A DNA stretch of 64,000 nucleotides from Scilla litardierei (GCA_030789695.1 CM061132.1:148250597-148314596), one strand, 5' to 3'; positions 50,045 through 62,225 are shown, numbered from the stretch's first letter. Notes: generated by a model not told the origin, from the letters alone. Numbers and translations: made by a program.

Positions 50045-50108
<64 letters not shown>
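50045..50108. repeat. (TG)n then (AT)n microsatellite
   Basis: A short TG run (50029-50042) is followed by about 64 bp of AT repeat. Confidence 0.95.
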
Positions 50109-50109
<1 letters not shown>

Positions 50110-50472
50110 CGACTTCCGTTGCGAAAAAAACCCGTGCGAAAGCCGTGCGAAAACATGTTTTTTATTTTTTTGAAATTTTTTTTTCAAATTTTTTTGATGT
50201 TTAATCCATACAAATATATACCCCAGGGAAAATAATGGGTGAACCCGTTGGGGATTAGAGCACCCATCCACCCGTTACAAATTTAACGGTCTCAAAACGT
50301 GCGAATTTGATGAAATGCCTTGATTGAAAGCCAAATGACATTATTTCTCAACGATTATTTTTTGAGGGGGGTATAACAACATATAATGAGGGTGGAAAAA
50401 GAATTTTTGAAAAAAAATTTCAAAAAAAAAACTAAAAACATTTTCGCACTGTGCGAAATGTTCTCATTTGAA

Positions 50473-50478
<6 letters not shown>
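50109..50478. mobile_element. Palindromic element between (AT)n tracts
   Basis: The arms are inverted copies (50109-50245 and 50340-50478) containing 'gtgcgaaaac' and 'tttgaaattttttttcaaa'. The loop contains 'aacggtctcaaaacgtgc', close to the loop word 'aacggtctgaaaacgtgc' in the 42376-42780 element. The two may therefore be related. Confidence 0.7.
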
Positions 50479-50513
<35 letters not shown>

Positions 50514-50516
<3 letters not shown>

Positions 50517-50574
50517 CTTTATGTGAGAGGGAATATGAGGCAAGACTTCATATGGCGTATGATACCCATTAATC

Positions 50575-50620
<46 letters not shown>

Positions 50621-50781
50621 ATAATGGTTATCATACGCCATATGAGAGGGTGTCTCATATCCCCTCTCACATAAAAGGGGCAAGTACAAGCCCACATGGG
50701 CTTGTACTTGTTGTACTTGACCCCCTTTATGTGAGAGGGCATATGAGACACCCTCTCATATGGCATATGATACCCATTAAT

Positions 50782-50783
<2 letters not shown>
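50514..50783. mobile_element. Palindromic element and a half copy, in (AT)n
   Basis: 50617-50783 is an almost complete palindrome. The arms contain 'catatgagagggtgtctcat' and 'ctctcacataaa'; the centre is 'caagtacaagcccacatggg'. 50514-50575 is a diverged single arm of the same unit. (AT)n separates them (50576-50616) and follows (50784-50860). Confidence 0.75.
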
Positions 50784-50860
<77 letters not shown>

Positions 50861-50863
<3 letters not shown>

Positions 50864-50986
50864 CTTGAGGGATGTGAGCATTCGGTGTAGGAAATTTCCT
50901 ACACCGCCCTTCAAAAACACCACATTCCAATTGGAAATTGAAGTTTTAGGAGGACGGTGTAGGAAATTTCCTACACCGAATGCTCA
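50861..50986. mobile_element. Short palindromic element in (AT)n
   Basis: The 32-bp inverted arms (50875-50906 and 50955-50986) contain 'cggtgtaggaaatttcctac', which is itself palindromic. (AT)n lies on both sides (50784-50860 and 50987-51007). Confidence 0.75.
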
Positions 50987-51007
50987 TATATATATATATA
51001 TATATAT

Positions 51008-52330
51008 GACATCTCCCTTTCCTTCTTCTGTTCTCCGGGATATTGATCGCCTCTGCCGTGACTTCATCTGGGGCTCAAGACTCCACCTTTGGAGATGGGA
51101 TGATGTCTACCTTCCTAAGCGAGAGGGGGTGGTGGGCCTCCGCTCTTTGGGGGAGGTTGGTGTGGCAGCTGGTGCAAAGTTATTGTGGCGTCTCCTTCTT
51201 TCCCCCTCTCCTTGGGCCTCCTATATGCGGGACAAGTACCTGAAGCATACCCCTCTCTTCCAGTGCGAGGCTTCTGTCTTCGACTCGGGCTCTTGGAAGC
51301 ATGTCCTTCATTGCCGCGACTTAGCTGCCTCTTGCTTCCATAGGGTGGTGGGGGATGGTAGATCCTCGTCTTTCTGGTTCGACCATTGGCTTCCCTGTGG
51401 ACCCCTTGCCAGGTTGTGTTCACCTCCTCACTCCTTGAGACATCGGAGAGTTGCTGATTTTTGGGATGGCGAGTCCTGGCGGCTCCCTATTAGTATTGCC
51501 CACCTTGCCCCGCACCTGGCTTCTACTCTACTTCGGCATGGGCCTGGACTTCTCCTGGGGGGTGCTCCCTTCGTGTTGCCTGGTCCAGTGTCTGTCGTTA
51601 CTCTCCTCCTTCTCGCCTAGCGCCCTTGATCTGGTTTCCTGGGCACGTTCCCAAATTCGCCCTCACTCTCCTGCGTGCCCTCACCGATAGAATCCTTACT
51701 GGCCATCAGCTTACCAGGCGTGGCATTCGTCCGTAGACCTCCTGTGTCCTCTGCGGCTCCCACCTGGAGACGACCCGCCACATCTTCTTCCGCTGTGCGT
51801 ACAGCTCTTTTGTTTGGGCGGTCTGCAGCCTCTGCCTTGGCCTTCCCGCCCGTACCAGGTCCATCACTGTTGAGGCGTACCTGCTTCGAAGGATGTTTGG
51901 TGCCAGGGGGAAAACCTCCCCTCACGGTAAGCTTTCTATGTTGGTCTTCTCTGCTGCTGTGTGGCACATCTGGAGGGAGCGGAACTCCCGCATCTTTCGA
52001 TCTAGGGAATCTGCCAGAGATGTCCTACTTTCTAGGATCTCTTCAGATGTTTTTGATGCTATGGTCGCCTGTGACCTTGAGGAGGTTGATCCTGTTGATC
52101 ACTCTATTTTTGAGAACTGGGGGATCCGGTAGGCAGTTTTTGTGTGCCTACCCTGCCTTAGTCTTTTTTACTTTCTTAGGGTGTACCTGGTAGTCCTGGT
52201 GTAAGGTGACTGCTTCCCAGCCTCTCCCTTACCTGCCCTATTTGTTGGTACACTCTTTGATGTAGTTACTGTAGAGAAATGTATGCCCTCGTGGCTATTT
52301 ATCTTAATAAACATCTTGTTCAATAAAAGA
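51008..52330 (+). mobile_element. 5'-truncated L1-type LINE
   Basis: The frame from 51008 carries 'IDRLCRDFIWGSR', 'GLRSLGEVGVAAGAKLLWRL' and 'SWKHVLHCRDLAASCFHRVV', the C-terminal part of plant LINE reverse transcriptase. After frameshifts near 51620-51700 come a zf-RVT-like region and 'AAVWHIWRERNSRIFRSR', ending 'FENWGIR' with a stop at 52130. About 200 bp of 3' UTR follow. 5' truncation next to an AT tract is usual for target-primed insertion. Confidence 0.85.
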
Positions 52331-53842
52331 AAGTATTCCTTCTGGTAATAAGTATTGTCTGAGTTATTCATTACTTGGATTATTCCCTTGGATTCAAAGT
52401 TAGGTCACACATGTTTCGCAATGTAGATTGCAATTATGAGAAATGACTGACCGATAGTAGCTTGAATCTTAAATGCGTTCGTGGTCATAGATGTGTCGAG
52501 ATAAGGGATATCGGCACATCGGACAGACCACTGCGTCTTAGTCTGGTTGGTCTCATAACCAAACAACTTGGCGAAGTCGGAGACAGAACGCAGGTGCTCA
52601 CTAGAGAATGAGTCCACTGAACGACCCAAACAAAGAATTATTAAATGGTTCAACATTAACTAATCTATCATTAATAATTCTAAGTGATAATAGGTAAGTT
52701 GGTCCTTAGGACTTGAGATCATTGTATGAGGCTATGTGTGAACATTGCCACTTAGGTCTAAAGATCTAGCTTCGAGGCTATGCCTGCTAAAAGATCTTAG
52801 GCTGGGTGACACTCGAAGCATATGAGCTAAGTAGTGATCAACAGAGGATTCGTCTCTTCCGTTAATGGGAAGTTAGTGTCGCAGGTTAGTACGGCTCTCG
52901 GTAAAACCTTGGCCAAGGTATGTTTTAACGTGTACAACATGTATGTACCAGAGACCGACGTATACTAGCCATTGCTAGCTAATAGGGTTGATAGTATTCC
53001 ATACCCTAGGCTAGTCAAGTGACATAGTAATGACGAAGGGACTAAAACTGCGGAAATTATCACAGTTACAGTCAGAGTGATCCCGTCGGCATCTTGCCAA
53101 CGAGCCAATCACGTAATCGATGATCCTGAAACAGGGACGACACCTACTGCTAGTGGTCACTGTCGTCTTGAGACTTCGAGTCTCGACCTGTAGTAAGGGT
53201 CAGGTTGTAGGGTCTCACACCGAGTAACATTCTCGTCGTAGTAACAAGATAGATTGTATAGAGGAAATCATAAGATGTAATGAGAATAAGAAATTCACAA
53301 AGTTGGTTGTGAATTTGGAGCCTTCGGTAATGAAGGTGATTTCGTAAGGAATCCAGAGGATCAAACTGTGTAGGAATCGGAGCTCGTATGAGCTCAGAAA
53401 CGAAAGAAAGGGGCAAAGGAAAGTGGGATAAACCCACTTGGGTTAAACGGGCACGACCCGCTGCTCTCAACGGGCTCAGCCCGCTGGGTGCAGCGGGCGC
53501 GGCCCGCTGGATACAGCGGGCTGTGCGCCCGTACGGGTATGCCCTAACGGGCGTGCCCAGTTTGCCTAAGGCGGGCGCGCCCGCTAAGCTTAGCGGGCCA
53601 CCCGTAACTTAAGTCGTTTTATTATGGTTTAAGTGAAACCCTTTACGGCTACGAAACATGGGGTTTTGCTCAACTTTGAGCAATTGTTTGAAGGGTCAAA
53701 CGAACTCGGTTTTCGTCGCCGTTTGTTCCTACGCGTTCACCATTACTAGCTCTTCGAAATGATAACTTGTATCATCTCTGAAGCTCAATGGTGAGTGAGG
53801 ATTAATTGATTAAAGATTAGACTTTGTGAAAGCCTTTCTAAC
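52331..53842. repeat. Probable LTR-retrotransposon relic with GCCCGCT/AGCGGGC array
   Basis: There is no coding match. The GC-rich block 53440-53610 has many copies of 'agcgggc' and its complement 'gcccgct', in the style of the palindrome arrays in the other LTRs of this window. Sequence composition and the following 'gaaacccttt...tgagcaattg' stretch look LTR-like. No partner LTR or borders were found, so the class is a guess. Confidence 0.35.
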
Positions 53843-55328
53843 TGACGTGCGTTTATATTTCATATATTTACGCACGTTTTCTTCCGTGTTTTTCCGGATG
53901 ATATCATGTGTCCCCGGAGCAACGGGAGGAGTCACGCGTGATCCAGGGGGTCAAACGACGAAGTTTGCATCTTTCAGCCCCTCACCCGGTCGGTTGGTCA
54001 TCTCCAACCGATCGGGTGATGCACACGTGCACCACCCGGACGCAGCTTGGAGCTCACGAGAAGTCACCCGGTCGGTTCAGCGACCGGGTCAGAAGCTCAA
54101 AGTCTCTGGAAATTCGAAGCTGATTTCCAACCGATCGGGTGACCTTCACCCGATCGGTTCACCTGTAGCCGAATTTCAACAGCCAAGACTCGAAGTTCCA
54201 ACTGGTCTCCTCACCCGGTCCGCACCAAGATCCAACCGGTCGGCACCAAGATCCAACCGACCGCACCAAGTATCAACCGACCGGTTCATACTGACCGGGT
54301 GAAACCCCCGCATTGCGCTGTGATTTTGTGAAGCGGCTCACCCGACCGGTTGACTTGTCAACCGATCGGGTGATGTCGTTTTCTATAAATAGAACCCTAG
54401 ATTTCCCAGATTCGGGAGTTGGTTATTTTTTATTGTTTTCTTCATTTTGTGACGGCTGTAATTTCCCAGTTTTTGTAAGTTTTCGGATCTTTGTAAAACC
54501 TTAGTATTATCTTAATTGCTTTACTACCTTTGCATTCCTATTGTCTGATTATGATTTTGACGGTTCATTTTCATTTAGATCGCTTTTTAATGAATATTTG
54601 TGAGTAGTTCCCTAATCCGGGGTTTTGGCGGAAACCCCTTCGGGGGCTCTTCCCGATGCATCCATAGGGTTAGGAAATCGATAGGGATTAGGAATCTAAC
54701 GGTTACACGGGGTGTTTTATTGTCATCGGTGGGAAAAAGACCGCCTTTGACCATCGGGCCAAGGGGGAATAAACTTGGCGGTTGACTCCCTAGCCATAGC
54801 TCACGCCCTTAGCATAGACGCTGAATCCTAGCACGCGGGAGCGGCATGATGAGACGTTGGGAGTTATCGTTGCGAGCTTAGTGCTCCCAGAGTCGATCGG
54901 TATTAATGGACACGTGAGTGCCCACTGATCGAACCCGGGAAGTCCGGCGTATCATCCTGGGCACCGACCGTAATATCGGGCCCATGGGACGCCGGTACCA
55001 CTTTTAGAGGCAACGTCTCACCATTAGACCCTAATTCCGATCGCCATCCTACCCGTAGGCCGTATCAGCGAGAGTCGCTCGTTGGGGGTGGAAACCAAAG
55101 TCCCGGGTTTTATTTTCATATTGTTTATACCTCGCTTTCCTTTACCGTGACAACCCATCATTCGATCTGGGCTAGCTCGCCCACGGGGTGATTTTGGTCC
55201 TCTTTGACACAAGCACATCCTCGCCTCCCTGTGTTCGACCCCCAAGCCACACTACAACACCGTGCGCTTGCGGTTACAAATATTTAGATTTCCGCGCCCC
55301 CGTTCACGCCGAGCCGGGGCGCCGGTCA
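53843..55328 (+). repeat. 5' LTR of the plus-strand Athila copy
   Basis: It matches 56817-58409 in inverse orientation but lacks about 107 bp (junction near 53897). It has an ACCSGATCGGTT-type array (53980-54370), a TATAAATA box (54384-54391) and a region dense in complementary segments (54610-55075). Confidence 0.9.
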
Positions 55329-55334
55329 AGTTTA

Positions 55335-55352
55335 TGGCGCCGTTGCCGGGGA
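55335..55352 (+). other. Primer binding site (tRNA-Asp)
   Basis: TGGCGCCGTTGCCGGGGA is an exact complement of the plant tRNA-Asp 3' end. Confidence 0.9.
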
Positions 55353-55562
55353 GGCAACGTGCTTGTTCTTTTAGGATCTCATGAACCCTAGTGTCTAGCT
55401 CTTATCCCTACCTCGCGATAATTTTCGCATTCTTCTTTTTCCTTTTTATTTTCTTATTTTTATTTTTATTTTTATTTCTTATCTTATCTGTTTCTTTCCC
55501 ACTTGTCGCTTCACGGGTGTTTGTTGTTTTTCGTGCGCAGGAGTTCATGAAGTCTCGACGAC

Positions 55563-56743
55563 TTGATCCCCGTTGATCCAGAGATAAACGACACCCTAAG
55601 GCGTTTGGCCGCCGAGAAGCGAAGAAGAGAGGATCCTGAAAGCATGGGGGAGAACACCCCGCCTCACAAATCCCTGCTGGAGTACTCGATGCCATCTGTC
55701 GAGTCCACCTCCGCCATCCGTCCTCCAGTTATTACGGCTCAAAGCTTCGAGCTTAAGCCATCTTTGGTGACGTGGATCCAGCAGGATCCGTTTTCGGGTG
55801 CACCCATGGAGAGCCCGATCGAGCATCTAGACTCCTTCTTGGAGAAATGTGACACCTTCCGGATTAACGGTGTCACAACTGAGGCGATCCGGCTAAAGCT
55901 TTTCCCCTTCTCCTTGCGAGATAAAGCCAAGCTGTGGCTTAGGGGGAAGGACCCGAATATATTCACCACCTGGGAGAAGCTCTCAAATGCATTCCTGACT
56001 AAGTTCTTTCCCCGGGGAAGACCATGAAGCTGAGGAGTGAGATCTCCTCCTTCTTCCAGGCCAGCCACGAGTCCTTGCATGAGGCTTGGACGAGATATAA
56101 GGAGATGCAGAGAAGATGTCCCCACCATGAGCTTCCCAAGTGGCAGATCATAAATCTGTTTTATAATGGGTTGAGGGACGATTTAAAATCTTCCATGGAC
56201 GCGGCGGCTGGAGGGTCCTTCATGTCGAGAAGCGAAGAAGATGCCGGGCAAATTTTGGAAAATATGGCATCCAACAATGAACGATGGTGTGACGAGAGAG
56301 CCACACCAAGGTCTGGGGGCATCCATAGAGTGGAAGACGTCGACAAATTGTCAAGCAAGGTTGACTTGCTGTCAACCCAGATCTCCGCATTGATGGTAGG
56401 CGCCGGTGGCGCCGGTTCACAACAGATTGCTGCAGTAGAATCCGAAGTTTTTGGAGAGTTCGACGGTGGTGACATCTCACCACCGTTGGATCAGGCGAGT
56501 GCATTGTTCTACAATCCTACGGGGAATGCGCCATTTCCACCACGAACCAACTCAAACCCGGCCTACTCTCCCAACAACCGGAATCATCCGAACCTCAGTT
56601 ACCGGGCACCTTACCAACAACCGGCTCAGCAACAACAGCAGATATATCAGCCGGCTAGGCCCCAGCAGCAGTTTCAGCAGCAGCAATTTCAACAACAACC
56701 ACCACCACAGCAGTATCAACAGTATGCTCCTAAGAATCAGTAG
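55563..56743 (+). pseudogene. Athila gag, frameshifted
   Basis: Two overlapping frames are present. 55563-56027 has 'PEINDTLRRLAAEKRRR', 'LFPFSLRDKAKLWLRG' and 'TWEKLSNAFLTKFFP'. 56024-56743 has 'LHEAWTRYKEMQRRCPHH', 'LFYNGLRDDLKSSMDAAAGG' and a Gln/Pro-rich tail. A one-base gain in a G run near 56015 shifts the frame. It is homologous to the intronic element's gag, but the N-terminal methionine is also out of frame. The coding sequence breaks off where the other copy is inserted. Confidence 0.87.
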
Positions 56744-56816
56744 CCCACCCAGCAGCAATACGGCCAGCAGAGGGCCATTTCTCCGGTTGAGTCCCTCTTG
56801 ACTCAATACATAAACT

Positions 56817-58409
56817 TGACCGGCGCCCCGGCTCGACGTGAACGGGGGGCGCGGAAATCTAAATATTTGTAACCGCAAGCGCACGATGTTGTAGTGTGGC
56901 TTGGGGGTCGAACACAGGGAGGCGAGGATGTGCTTGTGTCAAAGAGGACCAAAATCACCCCGTGGGCGAGCTAGCCCAGATCGAATGATGGGTTGTCACG
57001 GTAAAGGAAAGCGAGGTATAAACAATATGAAAATAAAACCCGGGACTTTGGTTTCCACCCCAACGAGCGACTCTCGCCGATACGGCCTACGGGTAGGATG
57101 GCGATCGGAATTAGGGTCTAATGGTGAGACGTTGCCTCTAAAAGTGGTACCGGCGTCCCATGGGCCCGATATTCCGGTCGGTGCCCAGGATGATACGCCG
57201 GACTTCCCGGGTTCGATCAGTGGGCACTCCCGTGTCCATTAACACCGATCGACTCCGGGAGCACTAAGCTCGCAACGATAACTCCCAACGTCTCATCATG
57301 CCGCTCCCGCGCGCTAGGATTCGGCGTCTACGCTAAGGGCGTGAGCTATGGCTAGGGAGTCAACCGCCAAGTTTATTCCCCCTTGGCCCGACGGTCAAAG
57401 GCGGTCTTTTTCCCGCCGATGACAATAAAACACCCCAGCGTAACCGTTAGATTCCTAATCCCTATCGATTTCCTAACCCTATGGATGCATCGGGAAGAGC
57501 CCCCGAATGGGTTTCCGCCAAAACCCCGGATTAGGGAACTACTCACAAATATTCATTAAAAAGCGATCTAAATGAAAATGAACCGTCAAAATCATAATCA
57601 GACAATAGGAATGCAAAGGTAGTAAAGCAATTAAGATAATACTAAAGTTTTACAAAGATCCGAAAACTTACAAAAACTGGGAAATTACAGCCGTCACAAA
57701 ATGAAGAAAACAGTAAAAAATAACCAACTCCCGAATCTGGGAAACCTAGGGTTCTATTTATAGAAAACGACATCACCCGATCGGTTGACAAGTCAACCGG
57801 TCGGGTGAGCCGCTTCACAAAATCACAGCGCAATGCGGGGGTTTCACCCGGTCAGTATGAACCGGTCGGTTGATACTTGGTGCGGTCGGTTGGATCTTGG
57901 TGCCGGTTGGACCGGACCGGGTGAGGAGACCGGTTGGAACTTCGAGTTTTGGCTGTTGAAATTCGGCTACAGGCGAACCGATCGGGTGAAGGTCACCCGA
58001 TCGGTTGGAAATCAGCTTCGAATTTCCAAAGACTTTGAGCTTCTGACCCGGTCGCTGAACCGACCGGGTGACTTCTCGTGAGCTCCAAGCTGCGTCCGGG
58101 TGGTGCACGCGTGCATCACCCGATCGGTTGGAGATGACCAACCGACCGGGTGAGGGGCTGAAAGATGCAATCTTCGTCGTTTGACCCCCTGGATCACGCG
58201 TGACTCCTCCCGTTGCTCCGGGGACACATGATATCATCGTTTTACGCCCCAAATGCCAGCAAACTCCTGCAAAACACGGAAAATACGGAAAAGAGAAAGA
58301 AAACAAGAAAACACAAGAAAACACGAGAAAACGAATAAAAGACGGCGGTAAAATACTGAAAAACACGGAAGAAAACGTGCGTAAATATATGAAATATAAA
58401 CGCACGTCA
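56817..58409 (-). repeat. 3' LTR of the minus-strand Athila copy
   Basis: This 1593-bp LTR matches 53843-55328 in inverse orientation. It has the palindrome array at 57770-58170 and a TATAAATA box (57762-57755). Confidence 0.9.
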
Positions 58410-59639
58410 AAATCCCCCAAGCTGAACTCTTCCTCGTCCTCGAGGAAGATGAGTGAGAGTAGGAGCTCGGGGAGGAAAAATAGAGAGAAAGAGAGAAAAA
58501 GAAAACTCTATATCCTAGATCGCCCGTCAGGGCCAACAAAATCAAAATCGACACACCAAGCAAGCAAACGCCAAATCACATCACTAAACCTAGGAATACG
58601 AGTCCAAACAAGTGCCGTGGGCCCACGCGGTGAAGCGCGAGTGAGTGTGGTAGTGCGCCAGCAGTCGGTGTCACTATCTACGATGTGCAATAAAGCTCGA
58701 TATACACAAATCCAGGAAACGACCCAAATATCGATTCGAATTGAATAAAGCGGTGAATTTATAATTCAAGCATGCATGAGAATAGAGAGAATCGAAACAT
58801 ATCATGCGTCGGGGGCTCCACAACTAGGGTTAATGAAATCACACCACTATAGCCTAGATAATAGCTAAAAGGTTCCCAAGCCAAGTGTTTTCGAAACCGA
58901 TGGGGGTTGAGATGATGTGGAGAAGAACACTCGGTGCAAAATCTCGCCTTCCCTTTATTCACGGCAAGTAGGAAAATATTCACACTGGAATTTTTGGTTT
59001 TTGGGCATTTGTATTTTTTTCCGGATTTTTTGGGTATACCATTTTTTTTCTTTTCTTTTCATTTCTCTTCGTTTTGGGTTTTTCTTTTCTTTTCTCCTTT
59101 TTTCTTGGATTTTTGGGGTTTTTTGGCTATACACATGTGTACTCTCCCATGTGGGAGAACGGTACACGGCGAGGGGATTTGCACCAAGTAAAACAAAAAA
59201 GAAGTCGGAATCTAAACACTTGGGCAAAGGAAACTATTCTCGCTAATTAGAGCATGGGCTAGATGGGGTTATCCTAGTCCTTAATTGTGGAATCCCGACA
59301 CATGCAAAATGAAGCGTACGATATATACATAGCATGCAGAAGAAGCAGACAGTAGAAATAAGTACCGCATATTCATATCGAAACATGATAATCTAGGGGG
59401 TCATTCCTGGACATGTATATAAAGTGAATCACAAAGTAGAAGCACACCACACGGCTAGGCACGACACACGACTCACAAAAAAGCTAAGTGGACCCACGAT
59501 GCGTGAAAATGCAGGGGACTCGATATCCTAGGGTTAATGAGTGTGATTATCGACACGATGCTAGGTGTGTGTGATTTTGTGGCAATTCATCATAGGGTTC
59601 ATCTCTAGGAGAAAGAGATAAAAAAGAAGAAAGGGAAAA
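58410..59639 (-). other. Athila 3' noncoding region with polypurine tract
   Basis: The purine tract (AGCTTGGGGGATTT, 58423-58410) abuts the LTR. The rest is low-complexity without a coding match. Confidence 0.7.
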
Positions 59640-61223
59640 TTAAAAACACGATGAAAACGACACGAAAACGAAAAAGAAAGACTCAAACGACGCACAAAGT
59701 GCGACTCCCCAAGCTGAAGTTTGCATTGCCCTCAATGCAATAAGAGTGAGTACGGGAGGGCAAATGAAAATGGGGGGATACGCACCGACACAAAAAGAAA
59801 TGAAAAAAAACACACAGATACGAAACTTAAGATAAAGAAAAAGCAAAATCAAACCACACGACACGAAAATAGAAAAAGAAAGAAAGAAAATGAACAAATT
59901 ATACGACACGACACGACACGACAAAAAGGAAAACAAGCACACACACACAAAGAAAATAAAACACGACAACACACCAAAATAAAGGAAGGGGGAGTTAATC
60001 GGAGTCGCTGGCGGAGGAATGGTAAGGGGATGGCGAGGAGGGTGGTGAATAATGGTAGAAGAAATCGTCCGAGGAAGAAGGAGAGGGTGTGCAAATAGGA
60101 GAAGGGGGGCAACATGCAGGACAACCGGAGGATCGGGATACATCGGTGGATCGTGGTGTATAATGGTTGGACGGGGTGGACCGATGTACGGGTGCCAATC
60201 GGGAGGATCCAAGGGCGGGTAGTGGACGAGTGAAGCGTACCAAGGATCAGGGTAGAACTCCCAGGCCAAGTGTGTAAGGCGTAGGGGGAAACGCTCCGAA
60301 GATGAGGGTGGGAGGATGGCAAAAGGAGTGCAGGCGGGACTATAGAGGTAGGCTGCACGATCCTCCCCAAAAGGAGTAAGCATGCCGATAGAGATCAAGT
60401 AGTCACGATCGATAAGGTTACGTCCCGGGACGATAGGGAGGTCGGAGGGCATCCTCAAGACAAAGCTGACAATAAGAGTGACAATACCCCCGCAGCAGAT
60501 AGACCCAGAAGCGGCACGGCTGACGGATAAGAGCTCGTGGACGATCCAATGGGCGGTGTTTAAGGGGAAAGGGATTTCGCCATGAATCTGGTCATGGGAC
60601 ATGGCGTAGAGAAAGAGCAGCTCATCACTAGACACCGCAGATACATCAACACGAGCGAAAATGGTGTTGGCAAGGATGCAGTGAGCAAAACGGTAGCAAG
60701 GGTGTATAATGTAGGAGGCGAGGGCTACCGCCGGAAAGGAGGTGTATCGGGTGAATCGTTGCCAAACACCATCAGCCCGGAAGTGAGAAAAAATGTCAGA
60801 TCGATCATGAGTAGGCCATTCAGTAGGGCGATTGGGGTTGGGGAAGAGTAGATTGTTGTTAAGCTCGACGAAGCTCATGGAAAAATCACAATTGAAGGCC
60901 TGGAAAGTGAAGCCATGATCAGTCACCTCGAGAGAACTGAGGAATTCAAGCGTGAGATTTCTGTGTGTATTGCCCTGGGTTCGCAGAAGATAATCACAAC
61001 CTATGAAACGAAAAAGTGCACAGACGCCCCTAAAGAGTCCAAGGGATTGTAGGGTGGGGAAGTCCGTGAAAAGGGTAGGTCGGATAGGGCAATGAAGGAG
61101 GGCTTGTAAACGATCAGACTACTCCTCAGACGTAGGGTTTATGCCAAGGAAAGAGGGTGAAAAGGGTCCGTAAAGCGGATTACGGCGTGAAGATGAGGCA
61201 ATCTCTTTCCATTTTCTAGACAT
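59640..61223 (-). pseudogene. Third ORF of the minus-strand Athila (env-like family)
   Basis: The start ATG is 61223-61221 (MSRKWKEIASSSRRNP). An in-frame TAG at 61121-61119 breaks it after 34 codons, after which it stays open to 59640. Shared features with the intronic third ORF are 'LTLEFLSSLEVTDHGFTFQ', 'ELLFLYAMSHD', and 'SICCGGIVTLIVSFVL' near the middle. The last third (after about 60120) turns into a Phe/Cys-rich translation of noncoding DNA, so a second frameshift is likely there. A parallel frame (60243-59995) ends in a Ser/Pro/Asp-rich tail that looks like the natural C-terminus. Position and domain identify the family; function is unknown. Confidence 0.78.
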
Positions 61224-61659
61224 AGCGACAACGTGGATGGTGAAAAGGAAAGTGGGAGCGCCAATGATGATTATAAAGCAGGTGAAGCAGGTATAACACC
61301 AATTCAGGATATTACAGATAAGGTAAGAGATGCGTAGGGTGGGAAGGTGTTACCCATCAATGTAGCAAGATCAAGCTCCCGGGGACTCACGTAGTAGGAG
61401 GAAGTAATTTGGGAAGCCGTCGTTCGTTGATCCGACAAGAAGCAATTCGAAAATTTTGGGGGCTAGGGTTAGGGTTTGGATGTTTTGATGATGGAATGTT
61501 GATGATGGCAAGGTGGCGAGGGTGGGGGAATATGGGAGTGAGTGGGGATGAGGGTTTAGGGGCAGTATGTTGGATGGAGGAGGGCGATTCGACAGTTGGA
61601 GGGTGTGTAACCGCGTGAAGGGGATTGTTGGGGGTCGGGTGGCAGACATCGCGTGGTAG

Positions 61660-62045
61660 GGGTATTTATAGGGGCGAAACGGAACCGATCGGGTGAGTTC
61701 TCACCCGATCGGGTGGACGGATTTCGAAAATTTCCTGTCGGCCAACAGCTACAGGTGAACCGACCGGGTGGTTAGTCACCCGATCGGTTGACCGCTCCCC
61801 AAATCTTTCCCGAGAACATGTGATATTTCACCCGGACACTCACCCTATCGCGATATTACTCAATCGATCGGTTGATGTGATCTCCAAATTTCCCGAAAGT
61901 TCAGCACTACCCACACGGTCAGCGACCCGGTCTCCGCTGTCTTCACCCGGTCGGTTCGTTAGGCAATTGATTCGGCCATTTAGCTGATACGTCCAAACCG
62001 ATCGGGTGAGTTCTCACCAGATCGGTTGGGGTCTTGTTTCCTGCA
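61660..62045 (-). promoter_or_regulatory. Internal promoter-like cassette: ACCSGATCGG array plus TATAAATA
   Basis: About ten CACCCGATCGGTT-type words (61680-62030) repeat the LTR's array. TATAAATA follows at 61670-61663 (minus strand), about 12 bp past the last word and about 440 bp before the third ORF. Confidence 0.6.
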
Positions 62046-62225
62046 AAAATGCACACATGGCATCAGTCTTCAACGGAAGTTTATGCGGCTGGATTTATTT
62101 ATCAGAAATAGATAAAATTAAGTTAGAAGTAATTCCAAAGATTGGAGATAGATATTTTAGAGCATGGGTTGCCTCCCATGAAGCGCTTTTGTTTAACGTC
62201 GTTCGCTCGACGCCTCCAGCGGTGG

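Larger units (their letters stand above)
53843..56816 (+). mobile_element. Athila-type element, 5' part (LTR-PBS-gag), interrupted
   Basis: The LTR (53843-55328, TGACGTGCG...CCGGTCA), an exact tRNA-Asp-type primer site (55335-55352) and gag run rightwards until 56816. There the 3' LTR of an opposite-strand copy of the same family begins. The rest of this element should continue beyond the inserted copy, right of the window. Confidence 0.88.

Noticed and set aside
53440..53610. GC-rich island as a gene promoter
   Set aside because: The GC comes from repeated AGCGGGC/GCCCGCT words and no gene follows; an LTR-like array is more likely.
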